IMG/VR virus record: IMGVR_UViG_3300023179_000039
Location: 1 to 64,000 of that record
Length of the DNA stretch: 64,000 bases
DNA from: a virus
Direction: 5' to 3' (one strand)
The position numbers were made by a program, and so were the translations under genes. This document shows positions 48,600 through 55,280 of the stretch, in pieces. Under the pieces are notes generated by a model. It was not told where the DNA came from and did not search any database. It saw only the letters and a list, made by a program, of their open reading frames with translations. How positions within the stretch are numbered: position 1 is the first letter of the stretch; each line of letters begins with the position of its first letter.

Positions 48600-49433
48600 G
48601 TGAAAGTATTAGTCCTAGGAAAGGGATTTATTGGATCTAAGCTTATTGATTTTTTAAGATTAAAAGATGTTGATACTTTTGGTATTGCGCAGAACGAAAT
48701 TAATTATACTAGCTCTAGAGCGCTTGCTAATCTTTTAAGAGATTACAACTTTACTCACGTTATTAATTGCTGCGGGTATACAGGTGTACCGAATGTAGAC
48801 GGATGTGAGAGTAATAAAGAAGACTGTTGGAAATATAATGTAGTTATTGCTTCAAAAATTGATAGCCTTGTAAAATACTATAATAAAAAAATGATTCACA
48901 TTTCAAGCGGTTGCATATACACCGGATATGAAAAAGAATTTGAGGAAACAGATGTACCTAATTTTGGATTGTTTAATCCGCAGTCGAGTTTTTATAGTAA
49001 AACAAAACACGCATTCGAGACAATTATTGACACACATTGCTCTGCAATATTTAGAATAAGAATGCCTTTTACCGGGTTACGTGAAAATAAAAATTATCTT
49101 TACAAGCTTTTAAAATATGATAATTTAATTTCTATGCCTAATAGCTTAACAGGCGTTAATGATCTTAATGAACTTGTTTATAAATTTATTTTAGATTTTA
49201 GACCAGGACTATATAATGTAGTTAACCCTCAACCTTTGACAGCTAAAGAAATTGTCGATATTATGAAAAAATATAATATTAATAATGTAAATTGGAAGTT
49301 TATTGATATATCTAATCTTAATACTGTAGCAAATAGGTCTAATTGCGTGTTAAGTGCTAATAAACTAAAGAGCTTAGGTCTATCATTACCAGATACATTA
49401 GTTTCATTAGAAAACTGTATAAAGTCCTTATGA
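48600..49433 (+). CDS. NAD(P)-dependent epimerase / RmlD-like sugar reductase
   Basis: Extended SDR of 277 residues. MKVLVLGKGFIGSKLIDFLR has the GxxGxxG NAD(P) site; THVINCCGYTGVPNVDGCES resembles RmlD; IHISSGCIYTG supplies the catalytic Ser/Thr; and SFYSKTKHAFE the Y-x-x-x-K. Likely acts on a nucleotide sugar feeding the phage glycosyltransferases or remodelling host surface sugar; this is inferred. GTG start set by the early promoter. Its stop overlaps the next gene (ATGA). Confidence 0.85.
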   Translation: MKVLVLGKGFIGSKLIDFLRLKDVDTFGIAQNEINYTSSRALANLLRDYNFTHVINCCGYTGVPNVDGCESNKEDCWKYNVVIASKIDSLVKYYNKKMIHISSGCIYTGYEKEFEETDVPNFGLFNPQSSFYSKTKHAFETIIDTHCSAIFRIRMPFTGLRENKNYLYKLLKYDNLISMPNSLTGVNDLNELVYKFILDFRPGLYNVVNPQPLTAKEIVDIMKKYNINNVNWKFIDISNLNTVANRSNCVLSANKLKSLGLSLPDTLVSLENCIKSL

Positions 49434-49720
49434 TATTTGGCTTTAATAAACACCCCAAGCGTAAAGTTGTCTATGCTATAACCGGCGGCAAATATCTAGG
49501 AGAACTATTTGTTTTTATGGAAGAAAAAGATAATAATTTTATTTTTCTATCTTTACCCGAAATGATTGTTAGAGAAGTTCCTAAAGAAAAATTTATGTTT
49601 GGGTTAACCGAAAAAATTATTGATGTCGTCCAAAAGATACCTAGCTATGTTTACAATGTATGTAAAGCACAGTATAATAAGAATAAAACACGTGAAACAG
49701 CATTAGCTGTTAATAAATAG
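49430..49720 (+). CDS. Hypothetical protein, 96 aa
   Basis: Not recognised. PKRKVVYAITGGKYLGELFV and NNFIFLSLPEMIVREVPKEK look like a small beta domain, with a helical C-terminus (IIDVVQKIPSYVYNVCKAQY). Coupled to the epimerase gene by a 4-nt overlap. Confidence 0.6.
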   Translation: MIFGFNKHPKRKVVYAITGGKYLGELFVFMEEKDNNFIFLSLPEMIVREVPKEKFMFGLTEKIIDVVQKIPSYVYNVCKAQYNKNKTRETALAVNK

Positions 49721-49724
49721 TTTT

Positions 49725-49931
49725 ATGGACTTTATCGTACCTAAGAAAATTGTTTCACCTATAAGCGGCGAAACAGTCGTTCCTCGTTTACATACATATG
49801 TGAGAGAGGGTAAGCAAATCGTAGAAGCAGAATATATTGACCCTGCAAGCGGAGTCTTTATTAGAAAAGGCATTGTTTCAGTAACAGATTTGCCTAAACA
49901 AAATAAAAATACAGACAAAAAAGCTGAATAA
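49725..49931 (+). CDS. Hypothetical protein, 68 aa
   Basis: IVSPISGETVVPRLHTYVRE followed by EAEYIDPASGVFIRKGIVSV: probably a small beta hairpin repeat. No function recognised. 4 nt after the previous gene. Confidence 0.6.
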   Translation: MDFIVPKKIVSPISGETVVPRLHTYVREGKQIVEAEYIDPASGVFIRKGIVSVTDLPKQNKNTDKKAE

Positions 49932-49939
49932 CTTTTGTC

Positions 49940-49973
49940 TTGTATTTGTTTGTTAAACTATTATACTTAACTT
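49940..49973 (+). promoter_or_regulatory. Sigma70-type promoter, gene 61
   Basis: TTGTAT (49940-49945), 16 nt, TATACT (49962-49967), then 6 nt to the GTG of the primase gene. Confidence 0.7.
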
Positions 49974-51005
49974 GTGTTAGTTCCTACCGAATATATACTG
50001 CAAAAATTCTATCAATATGCAGGCTACCCGCAATTTAAGAAAACAAGCAATACGTATATTGCAGGGTGTCCAATTTGTAGGGAGGGTAAATCGTGGGGTA
50101 AGAAGAGAAGATGTATTTTTATACCTGAAGATGGTGTTGTATGTTGTCATAATTGCGGGTGGTATAGTAATGCTGTAAAATGGATAACTGAGGTATCTGG
50201 TCTTTCGTTCTCTGAAATAGTAAACGAATCTAAAGAATTTGATGTGTTGCCATTAAACGTGTATCAAGAAGAAAAAAAGCCTGTTAAAAAACCAGCTGCT
50301 ACTTTACCTTCTGATTGTATAAATTTGTTTGATTCAAATCAGATAGATTTTTATAAAGATAACTCAGTAGTAAAGGATGCCTTAGAATTAATTAAAAATA
50401 GAAAATTAGATGTAGCTATTAATAGACCGGATACGCTGTGGGTTACTTGTAAAGACAAGATTCATAAGAATAGAATAGTGATACCTTTTTATGATGAAAA
50501 CAATAATATTATTTTCTATCAAACCAGGCTCATATATAAAAAAGATGAGCGAATGTATCCAAAATATCTAAGCAAGGTAAACGGTGAAAAGTCACTATAT
50601 AATGTTAATAAGATTTCATCTAATTTAGAATATATTTTTATTTTTGAAGGCCCTATAGATGCTTTTTTTGTTAAAAATGGAACAGCTGTTGCTGGTATTC
50701 AAGAGAAAAGTTCTAATACATTTTCTACACTACAAGAGCATCAAATGTTATCTTATAAATTTTTTAATAAAATATGGGTATTAGATAGTCAGTGGCAAGA
50801 TAAAGCTAGCAGAAATAAAACTAATAAATTAATTGAATCTGGTGAAACAGTATTTATTTGGCCTGAAAACGTTGGTAAAAAATATAAAGATATTAATGAG
50901 ATGTGCGTGGACAGAGACTTATCTCAAATAGATCCAGAGTTTATAATTAGTAACTCACACAAAGATATGAAAGCCAAGCTTTTAATGTCTATTATCTGTC
51001 GTTAG
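49974..51005 (+). CDS. 61: DNA primase gp61
   Basis: Synthesises primers for the lagging strand with gp41 (343 residues; T4 342). N-terminal zinc ribbon: IAGCPICREG and VVCCHNCGWYSNAVKWITEV. Toprim-like catalytic core: NRIVIPFYDENNNIIFYQTR, YIFIFEGPIDAFFVKNGTAV (the E-G...D acidic set) and KIWVLDSQWQDKASRNKT (second acidic strand). GTG start set by the promoter. The 3' end overlaps the convergent cargo-like gene by 14 nt. Confidence 0.93.
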   Translation: MLVPTEYILQKFYQYAGYPQFKKTSNTYIAGCPICREGKSWGKKRRCIFIPEDGVVCCHNCGWYSNAVKWITEVSGLSFSEIVNESKEFDVLPLNVYQEEKKPVKKPAATLPSDCINLFDSNQIDFYKDNSVVKDALELIKNRKLDVAINRPDTLWVTCKDKIHKNRIVIPFYDENNNIIFYQTRLIYKKDERMYPKYLSKVNGEKSLYNVNKISSNLEYIFIFEGPIDAFFVKNGTAVAGIQEKSSNTFSTLQEHQMLSYKFFNKIWVLDSQWQDKASRNKTNKLIESGETVFIWPENVGKKYKDINEMCVDRDLSQIDPEFIISNSHKDMKAKLLMSIICR

Positions 51006-51396
51006 CAGAAATAAGATATCCCTTTAACGATTCGCTTAGCGAGCTTAATTCTGAAGCAAGTCTCGCTATTTTCTTTTTTTCACTTCTAGCAATATCTTCA
51101 AAAATAGTATCACAAGCTGCTGTATGTAATTGTACTTGCATGCTTGAAGGTTCTGTACTATTTAAAAACTTAATGAATTCATCTATTTGAGAAATCCATT
51201 CTCTTAGCTTTTGAACTTGTTCTGTCTTTCTGTGATCCTGTACTTGCTCTCTACCACCTTGTACATCAAAATCTTCAGGCTTTGCATTAGTTAATGTCTG
51301 TGCCATAGCTTCTTTGTCGTTAGCAGGAGCAGCAGGTTCTGGGGTAGTTTCGTCAGCTTCTAAAAGCGTATAAAATCTTTTAACAAATGAACTCAT
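50992..51396 (-). CDS. Late protein with capsid-targeting-like N-terminus, 134 aa
   Basis: MSSFVKRFYTLLEADETTPE starts with a short amphipathic stretch ending L-L-E|AD, a likely gp21 site. An acidic Pro/Ala linker follows, then helices (KLREWISQIDEFIKFLNSTE, KIARLASELSSLSESLKGYL). Octamer AATAAATA ends 5 nt before the ATG. Probably packed in the head; function unknown. Confidence 0.7.
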   Translation of the reverse strand: MSSFVKRFYTLLEADETTPEPAAPANDKEAMAQTLTNAKPEDFDVQGGREQVQDHRKTEQVQKLREWISQIDEFIKFLNSTEPSSMQVQLHTAACDTIFEDIARSEKKKIARLASELSSLSESLKGYLISANDR

Positions 51397-51401
51397 ATTA
51401 T

Positions 51402-51409
51402 TATTTATT
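51402..51409 (-). promoter_or_regulatory. Late promoter octamer, 134-aa gene
   Basis: AATAAATA ends 5 nt before the ATG at 51396. Confidence 0.65.
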
Positions 51410-51413
51410 ATTG

Positions 51414-51421
51414 AATAAATA
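51414..51421 (+). promoter_or_regulatory. Late promoter octamer, 128-aa gene
   Basis: AATAAATA ends 5 nt before the GTG at 51427; a divergent pair with 51402-51409. Confidence 0.65.
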
Positions 51422-51426
51422 ATTTT

Positions 51427-51813
51427 GTGAGAAAAAAGCTTGTTTTTGAAGATATTCTTAACTATAACAAATGGGTTTCTGGTATAGCTTCAAGAGAGCT
51501 TGCCACTCAAAAAGTTACACTTAAAGACATTTTTAACGGACCTTCCACCGAACAAAGCCCTAATGATGCTAAAGCAGACCCTGTAGTACCTTATCCTTTA
51601 CAAAATACTGTACAACAGATAGGAGAGCTTTATATTAATGCTACTAATGCAAAACAATCAGTTCTAAGCTCTTTAAATAACCCTGTATTAAAAGATAATA
51701 AAATAGCAAAAGAAGCAGTTAAAGGTGTTTTAGAAAGATTAGATATTATTATAAACACCGTACAAGACATAATAAAGTTAACTAATAAGCCGGTTGCAAA
51801 AAAAGAAAAATAA
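51427..51813 (+). CDS. Late protein, 128 aa
   Basis: MRKKLVFEDILNYNKWVSGI is weakly targeting-like (VFE). The rest is helical: VPYPLQNTVQQIGELYINAT and VLERLDIIINTVQDIIKLTN. GTG start set by the octamer. Function unknown; virion location is a guess from promoter class and N-terminus. Confidence 0.6.
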   Translation: MRKKLVFEDILNYNKWVSGIASRELATQKVTLKDIFNGPSTEQSPNDAKADPVVPYPLQNTVQQIGELYINATNAKQSVLSSLNNPVLKDNKIAKEAVKGVLERLDIIINTVQDIIKLTNKPVAKKEK

Positions 51814-51827
51814 GTTATAATACTATA
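51794..51827 (+). promoter_or_regulatory. Sigma70-type promoter, membrane protein gene
   Basis: TTGCAA (51794-51799), 16 nt, TATAAT (51816-51821), then 6 nt to the ATG at 51828. Lies inside the 3' end of the 128-aa gene. Confidence 0.65.
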
Positions 51828-52268
51828 ATGGCAAAAAGACTCTTGGGTCAACTAATATCTTTGTTATTAGTTTCAGTTATTTTTAGTGTGTTATTAAAAC
51901 ACTTTGATGTAAGCTATTGGGTGGGTGGGCTGTTCGGTATTGCAGTACAGTTTGCCGGGTTTTATGCTTTTAAAGCAATTCTCTCTACTTACGCAGCATT
52001 ACAAGATAAAAAGCTAGAAAACGAGCGCATAAAAGAATTATCGTATCAAGGGCTAAGCGTAGCCTGCCCTTGTTATAAAGCAGTTAAACAGTTTGTTCCT
52101 ATTAAGCTTAATGCACCTAACTATTACAAATGCGGCGATTGTAACAAACTAGTAGGCGTTTATGTAAATGCAGAGACTGCTATTGTAACTGAACCGCAAG
52201 AATCTAGTCTAGAAGCAGTAAATAGTTTATTATCTAAGAGCGTTGCTGCAGCAACTAAAACCGTATGA
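51828..52268 (+). CDS. Membrane protein with zinc-ribbon-like tail, 146 aa
   Basis: Two membrane segments near the N-terminus (LISLLLVSVIFSVLLKHF and VGGLFGIAVQFAGFYAFKAI), then a charged helix and a Cys-pair module: LSVACPCYKAVKQFVPIKL and YYKCGDCNKLVGVYV. CPC...CGDC is a plausible small zinc ribbon on the cytoplasmic side. An early promoter suggests host takeover or membrane function; no homologue recognised. Overlaps the next gene by 4 nt. Confidence 0.65.
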   Translation: MAKRLLGQLISLLLVSVIFSVLLKHFDVSYWVGGLFGIAVQFAGFYAFKAILSTYAALQDKKLENERIKELSYQGLSVACPCYKAVKQFVPIKLNAPNYYKCGDCNKLVGVYVNAETAIVTEPQESSLEAVNSLLSKSVAAATKTV

Positions 52269-52717
52269 ATGTACCACAAAGCATAAGTTCAATTACAACT
52301 GACACATCTCCTGATCCCTTTGCCTCGGTAGTCAAATTACCGGATCTTCCTTTAGATGAAATTATAGCTGCCTTTAAACGCTCTTTAACCGCTAAAGAGT
52401 TAGAAGACTTTCAAACTGGCTTGGCTTATTTTAAAAAAGATATATCTTCAGAAAAAGCTATACTAAAAAATATTTTTAATTTGGTATGTGAAATGTTAAT
52501 TAAAGCTATTAACAATAGCGATTTAGATGTAGATTTAAAACCCACCCTTGCAGTACAGATTAAAATGTCAATAGAGAGTCTTTGTAATAATTTTGATGCT
52601 TTTTACACGACTTTAATTATTTTAAATAAAAATAAAAATTTACTTGACGTGAAAGGATTAATCCTGATAATAATAGGATATGCAATCAGTCTTCTCAAAA
52701 AAACAAATAACGGTTGA
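52265..52717 (+). CDS. Hypothetical protein, 150 aa
   Basis: Not recognised. DLPLDEIIAAFKRSLTAKEL and EDFQTGLAYFKKDISSEKAI are helical. The C-terminus (LLDVKGLILIIIGYAISLLK) is hydrophobic and may touch a membrane. Overlaps neighbours by 4 and 38 nt, so it belongs to the same operon as the membrane protein. Confidence 0.6.
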   Translation: MNVPQSISSITTDTSPDPFASVVKLPDLPLDEIIAAFKRSLTAKELEDFQTGLAYFKKDISSEKAILKNIFNLVCEMLIKAINNSDLDVDLKPTLAVQIKMSIESLCNNFDAFYTTLIILNKNKNLLDVKGLILIIIGYAISLLKKTNNG

Positions 52718-52982
52718 AACATCTAAAACAAAGCACGTACTAGACGCTGAAGAATATACTAGATGGCTTTGTCTTATAGAAGCTTTAGATATCATTTCAA
52801 AAAGTGCAGAGCGCTTTAAAGTCGACTTAAACAATAGCGACTGGATTAAGCCGCTATCACTACAAAAATATATTGTCGAAAGGTTTGAATCAATGATAGA
52901 TGAAGTGTCGATGAACGAAGGTATTAAGATAAATATTAAAAAATTACCATGCACTACATTGTCGGAACCAGTTTTAGAGTAG
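52680..52982 (+). CDS. Hypothetical protein, 100 aa
   Basis: Not recognised. SKTKHVLDAEEYTRWLCLIE and ALDIISKSAERFKVDLNNSD suggest a helical protein. It overlaps the gene before by 38 nt and after by 34 nt; the three genes are in different frames. Confidence 0.55.
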   Translation: MQSVFSKKQITVETSKTKHVLDAEEYTRWLCLIEALDIISKSAERFKVDLNNSDWIKPLSLQKYIVERFESMIDEVSMNEGIKINIKKLPCTTLSEPVLE

Positions 52983-53224
52983 CGCCTAATAGCAAAGTTA
53001 ATATTAGGGATAAACGTTTTGTTCCTAATCAGAGTTATGTACTAACCTACATTTCTAGAAAACAAGATAAAGTAATTTATTTCTTTTCTGGTGGAGGTCA
53101 AAAATTTCAAATTGAATTTAATAGCTGTCGGGAAGGTGACGCGCTTATTTCAAAATTTAGAAATGAAAATATTCCTAACTACGAAGAACGTGTAGAAGAA
53201 GTAGTAGATGTTTTAAACGATTAG
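52949..53224 (+). CDS. Hypothetical small beta protein, 91 aa
   Basis: MHYIVGTSFRVAPNSKVNIR, then YVLTYISRKQDKVIYFFSGG and GQKFQIEFNSCREGDALIS: strand-rich, like a small barrel. Not recognised. Last gene of the plus-strand run; its stop overlaps the gp14 stop by 4 nt. Confidence 0.6.
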   Translation: MHYIVGTSFRVAPNSKVNIRDKRFVPNQSYVLTYISRKQDKVIYFFSGGGQKFQIEFNSCREGDALISKFRNENIPNYEERVEEVVDVLND

Positions 53225-53946
53225 TATCCGCCGTAAACATTACCGTAGTCTGTCTTAGAATAATCAAAAACAGTTTTAGAAGCAACATTTACATCATATT
53301 CATAAGGTTTATCTGCACCCGATGCATAAGGGCTTTTTGAATCTTCGAATATTTGCTGGTTTTGTGCCTCTTGTGTAACACCAGGTTCAAATGAATATTC
53401 AAATCGTTTGGCTTTTACCAACCATACGTAATGGCCCATTAGAGGGTTAATCTGTGCAATATCTTGATCTAACCTTTGTGTTATTTCGTAAATGTTACCA
53501 TTTCTTCCCCCGGGTCTGTCACTGCCATATTCAGTTAATTGCATAAGGTCACCCGACTTAGGCTCTGCGCCAGGGCCAAAGGTAGCATAGAAAGAGCTTA
53601 TATGAATAAATGCAGTCATCTCATCATCTGAAACAAGACCAAACTTGCTTAACAACAATGCATTTTCATTTAAATTTATTCCTATTATTAAGTTTTGAGG
53701 GGGAGAGTATTGCTGTGTTGGTTGTTCACCGTAAAGCATATCAGCGCTTAATGTTGTTGTATTATTAACAATATAACCTATTTTTTGCCCGTATAAATTA
53801 ATCTGTTCTCTCCAGTAATTAGAAATAGTATTTCTTTCATCAGCATTCTTCTCTTTATCAGTAAATCTAAAACACGTGTTATCTTCAAAAAAGAAAGGAT
53901 ATGTTTTTGGCTGCTCTAAATTACCTGTATAATATTGTGTAGACAT
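53221..53946 (-). CDS. 14: Neck protein gp14
   Basis: A 241-residue protein with the gp14 neck layout. RNTISNYWREQINLYGQKIG corresponds to the family's 'L...L..E.I...G.DV'. ADMLYGEQPTQQYSPPQNLI corresponds to 'D.IYGED....F..A..I'. ALLLSKFGLVSDDEMTAFIH matches 'LSKFGL...D'. EPKSGDLMQLTEYG and GNIYEITQRLDQD match 'P.EGDL......FEI'. GHYVWLVKAKRFEYSFEP closes the core. T4 gp14 has 256 residues. It lies far from the gp13-like gene (about 49 kb), unlike the adjacent 13-14 of T4. Confidence 0.82.
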   Translation of the reverse strand: MSTQYYTGNLEQPKTYPFFFEDNTCFRFTDKEKNADERNTISNYWREQINLYGQKIGYIVNNTTTLSADMLYGEQPTQQYSPPQNLIIGINLNENALLLSKFGLVSDDEMTAFIHISSFYATFGPGAEPKSGDLMQLTEYGSDRPGGRNGNIYEITQRLDQDIAQINPLMGHYVWLVKAKRFEYSFEPGVTQEAQNQQIFEDSKSPYASGADKPYEYDVNVASKTVFDYSKTDYGNVYGGY

Positions 53947-53947
53947 G

Positions 53948-54268
53948 TTATTTCTCTAGAACTGCCTTTCCAATTAATGGATCAAATCTTAAAATTATCC
54001 CAGTATTACCTAGTTTTTTTGGTGTAGTACTAGCATATTTTAGATTAAACTCATCTTCTATTTGCTTTATTTCGGCTGTATTTAAAACGACTCTACCTTG
54101 TGTTTTACGTAATAGACCCTCTACTTTTTGATTTTTATGAATGGTTCTATGTGCTTTCGGTACAAATCTTGATTGCGAAGGCAGGGTAGCTCCTAGACCT
54201 TCATGACGCTTTTTAACAAAATTACCTTTTTTATTGAATTTACGCCAATGGTCTTTAAACGTATTCAC
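53948..54268 (-). CDS. Hypothetical late protein, 106 aa
   Basis: Not recognised. Basic N-terminal half (DHWRKFNKKGNFVKKRHEGL) and a C-terminal part with NTAEIKQIEDEFNLKYAST and NTGIILRFDPLIGKAVLEK. GTG start 5 nt after CTTAAATA. Lies just after a strong terminator and just before gene 14. Confidence 0.6.
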   Translation of the reverse strand: MNTFKDHWRKFNKKGNFVKKRHEGLGATLPSQSRFVPKAHRTIHKNQKVEGLLRKTQGRVVLNTAEIKQIEDEFNLKYASTTPKKLGNTGIILRFDPLIGKAVLEK

Positions 54269-54273
54269 ATTAT

Positions 54274-54281
54274 TATTTAAG
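54274..54281 (-). promoter_or_regulatory. Late-type octamer, 106-aa gene
   Basis: CTTAAATA, a degenerate form, ends 5 nt before the GTG at 54268. It partly overlaps the end of the terminator tract. Confidence 0.4.
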
Positions 54282-54320
54282 CAAAAAAAAGGGCCTAATT
54301 TGACTTAGGCCCTAATTTTT
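54282..54320 (-). terminator. Rho-independent terminator
   Basis: Stem GGGCCTAA (54291-54298) and TTAGGCCC (54305-54312) with a 6-nt loop. On the minus strand it is followed by eight T residues, so it ends the transcript of the acidic prohead-type gene. On the plus strand TAATTTTT follows, so weak action there is possible. Confidence 0.85.
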
Positions 54321-54336
54321 ATTAGCTACTTAACGC

Positions 54337-54969
54337 TTATTTAAGACCGGCTAGATAAGCTCCAACCTTTGATGTCTTAGAAGCAACTACGTTAGCCTTA
54401 CCCTTAGGGGATGTGGGAGCGCCACCTTTTACGCCACCACCTACTAGAGCATGGCCTTTTTCACCATCATTACCGACTTTGTCAGTAACTTTACCATCAC
54501 CAGCACCGTGAGATGTTAAACTCTTTGTTACATCACCGACTTTATTGTCTTTCTTCTGTAGGCTTTCACCGGCAGAAGCGGGAAGTTCCTTAAGTTCAGT
54601 GGCTTCCTTAGCTACATTCCTGGAATTCTCTTCGTTATCTTCGTCGGAATCCTTCTCTTCATTATCTTCTTCAGCAGCTTCTTCTTCTTCGTTAGATTCT
54701 TCGCTACCAGCAGCTTCTTCACCACCAACTTCATCGCTTGTTTCATCAGCTTTATGAGCTTCTTCACCGGAGAGCAAATCAGCGAGAACGTCATGAAGCT
54801 TTTGAGCTACATCGCGAGGTAATGTTAAAGTTACTTCTTCTTCACCACCCTTATCTTCACCAGCATCAACGCTAGGAAGACCGAGTGCGGCGATATCGTC
54901 CGACTCAGCGTTCTCGGCCTGTCCGGCCATTACATCTTCAAAAAGTTTATCGAATATTGATTTGCTCAT
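54337..54969 (-). CDS. Short form of acidic prohead-type protein, 210 aa
   Basis: Internal in-frame ATG at 54969 with its own octamer AATAAATA 5 nt upstream. It begins MSKSIFDKLFEDVMAGQAEN, with L-F-E|DV as a possible gp21 site. EVTLTLPRDVAQKLHDVLAD follows, then a long Glu/Asp/Ala run (about 75-120) and a Gly/Lys-rich tail ending GAYLAGLK. Strong acidity fits a prohead core or internal protein. I recall similar sequence in structural proteins of marine T4-like phages. A strong terminator follows the gene. Confidence 0.65.
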   Translation of the reverse strand: MSKSIFDKLFEDVMAGQAENAESDDIAALGLPSVDAGEDKGGEEEVTLTLPRDVAQKLHDVLADLLSGEEAHKADETSDEVGGEEAAGSEESNEEEEAAEEDNEEKDSDEDNEENSRNVAKEATELKELPASAGESLQKKDNKVGDVTKSLTSHGAGDGKVTDKVGNDGEKGHALVGGGVKGGAPTSPKGKANVVASKTSKVGAYLAGLK

Positions 54970-55266
54970 AAAAGTATTTATTGTTTGTACTTCCGTTTTT
55001 TCAAGGTTTTGTGAGAATTTTTTAGGTTCAAAGAAATTTTCTTTTTTAGAAGAATTAGGATCAACGATATCTTTATTAAAGCCATCCGCGTTTTCAGGTC
55101 CAGAATTCTTAGGGAGAAAAGCTTTCTTATCAGCCGTTGCTTCAACAGGCTTTTTATCATCAGCAACCTTAAAAGTGCCCTTAGGAGGAAAGACTGACTT
55201 TTTCTCTTCAATAACTTGCTTTTCATAGAAATCACCGAGTGTTACTAGAGTTCTCGCACCGTTCAT
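54337..55266 (-). CDS. Long form of acidic prohead-type protein, 309 aa
   Basis: The open frame from the ATG at 55266 runs without a stop through the start of the 210-residue protein described separately. Residues 1-99 are basic to neutral and Pro/Lys-rich: NGARTLVTLGDFYEKQVIEE has a targeting-like pattern with V-I-E|E, then SVFPPKGTFKVADDKKPVEA. CATAAATA ends 6 nt before the ATG. Residue 100 onward is the acidic domain. Either a 309-residue fusion is made, or two nested products share the frame. Divergent from the terminase gene. Confidence 0.6.
   Translation of the reverse strand: MNGARTLVTLGDFYEKQVIEEKKSVFPPKGTFKVADDKKPVEATADKKAFLPKNSGPENADGFNKDIVDPNSSKKENFFEPKKFSQNLEKTEVQTINTFMSKSIFDKLFEDVMAGQAENAESDDIAALGLPSVDAGEDKGGEEEVTLTLPRDVAQKLHDVLADLLSGEEAHKADETSDEVGGEEAAGSEESNEEEEAAEEDNEEKDSDEDNEENSRNVAKEATELKELPASAGESLQKKDNKVGDVTKSLTSHGAGDGKVTDKVGNDGEKGHALVGGGVKGGAPTSPKGKANVVASKTSKVGAYLAGLK
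54975..54982 (-). promoter_or_regulatory. Late promoter octamer inside the long acidic gene
   Basis: AATAAATA ends 5 nt before the internal ATG at 54969. Confidence 0.6.
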
Positions 55267-55272
55267 ATTAAG

Positions 55273-55280
55273 TATTTATG
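55273..55280 (-). promoter_or_regulatory. Late promoter octamer, long acidic gene
   Basis: CATAAATA ends 6 nt before the ATG at 55266. Confidence 0.55.

Noticed and set aside
54337-54969. Plus-strand Ser-rich frames across the acidic gene
   Set aside because: They are reverse-complement shadows of the Glu/Asp-rich run.
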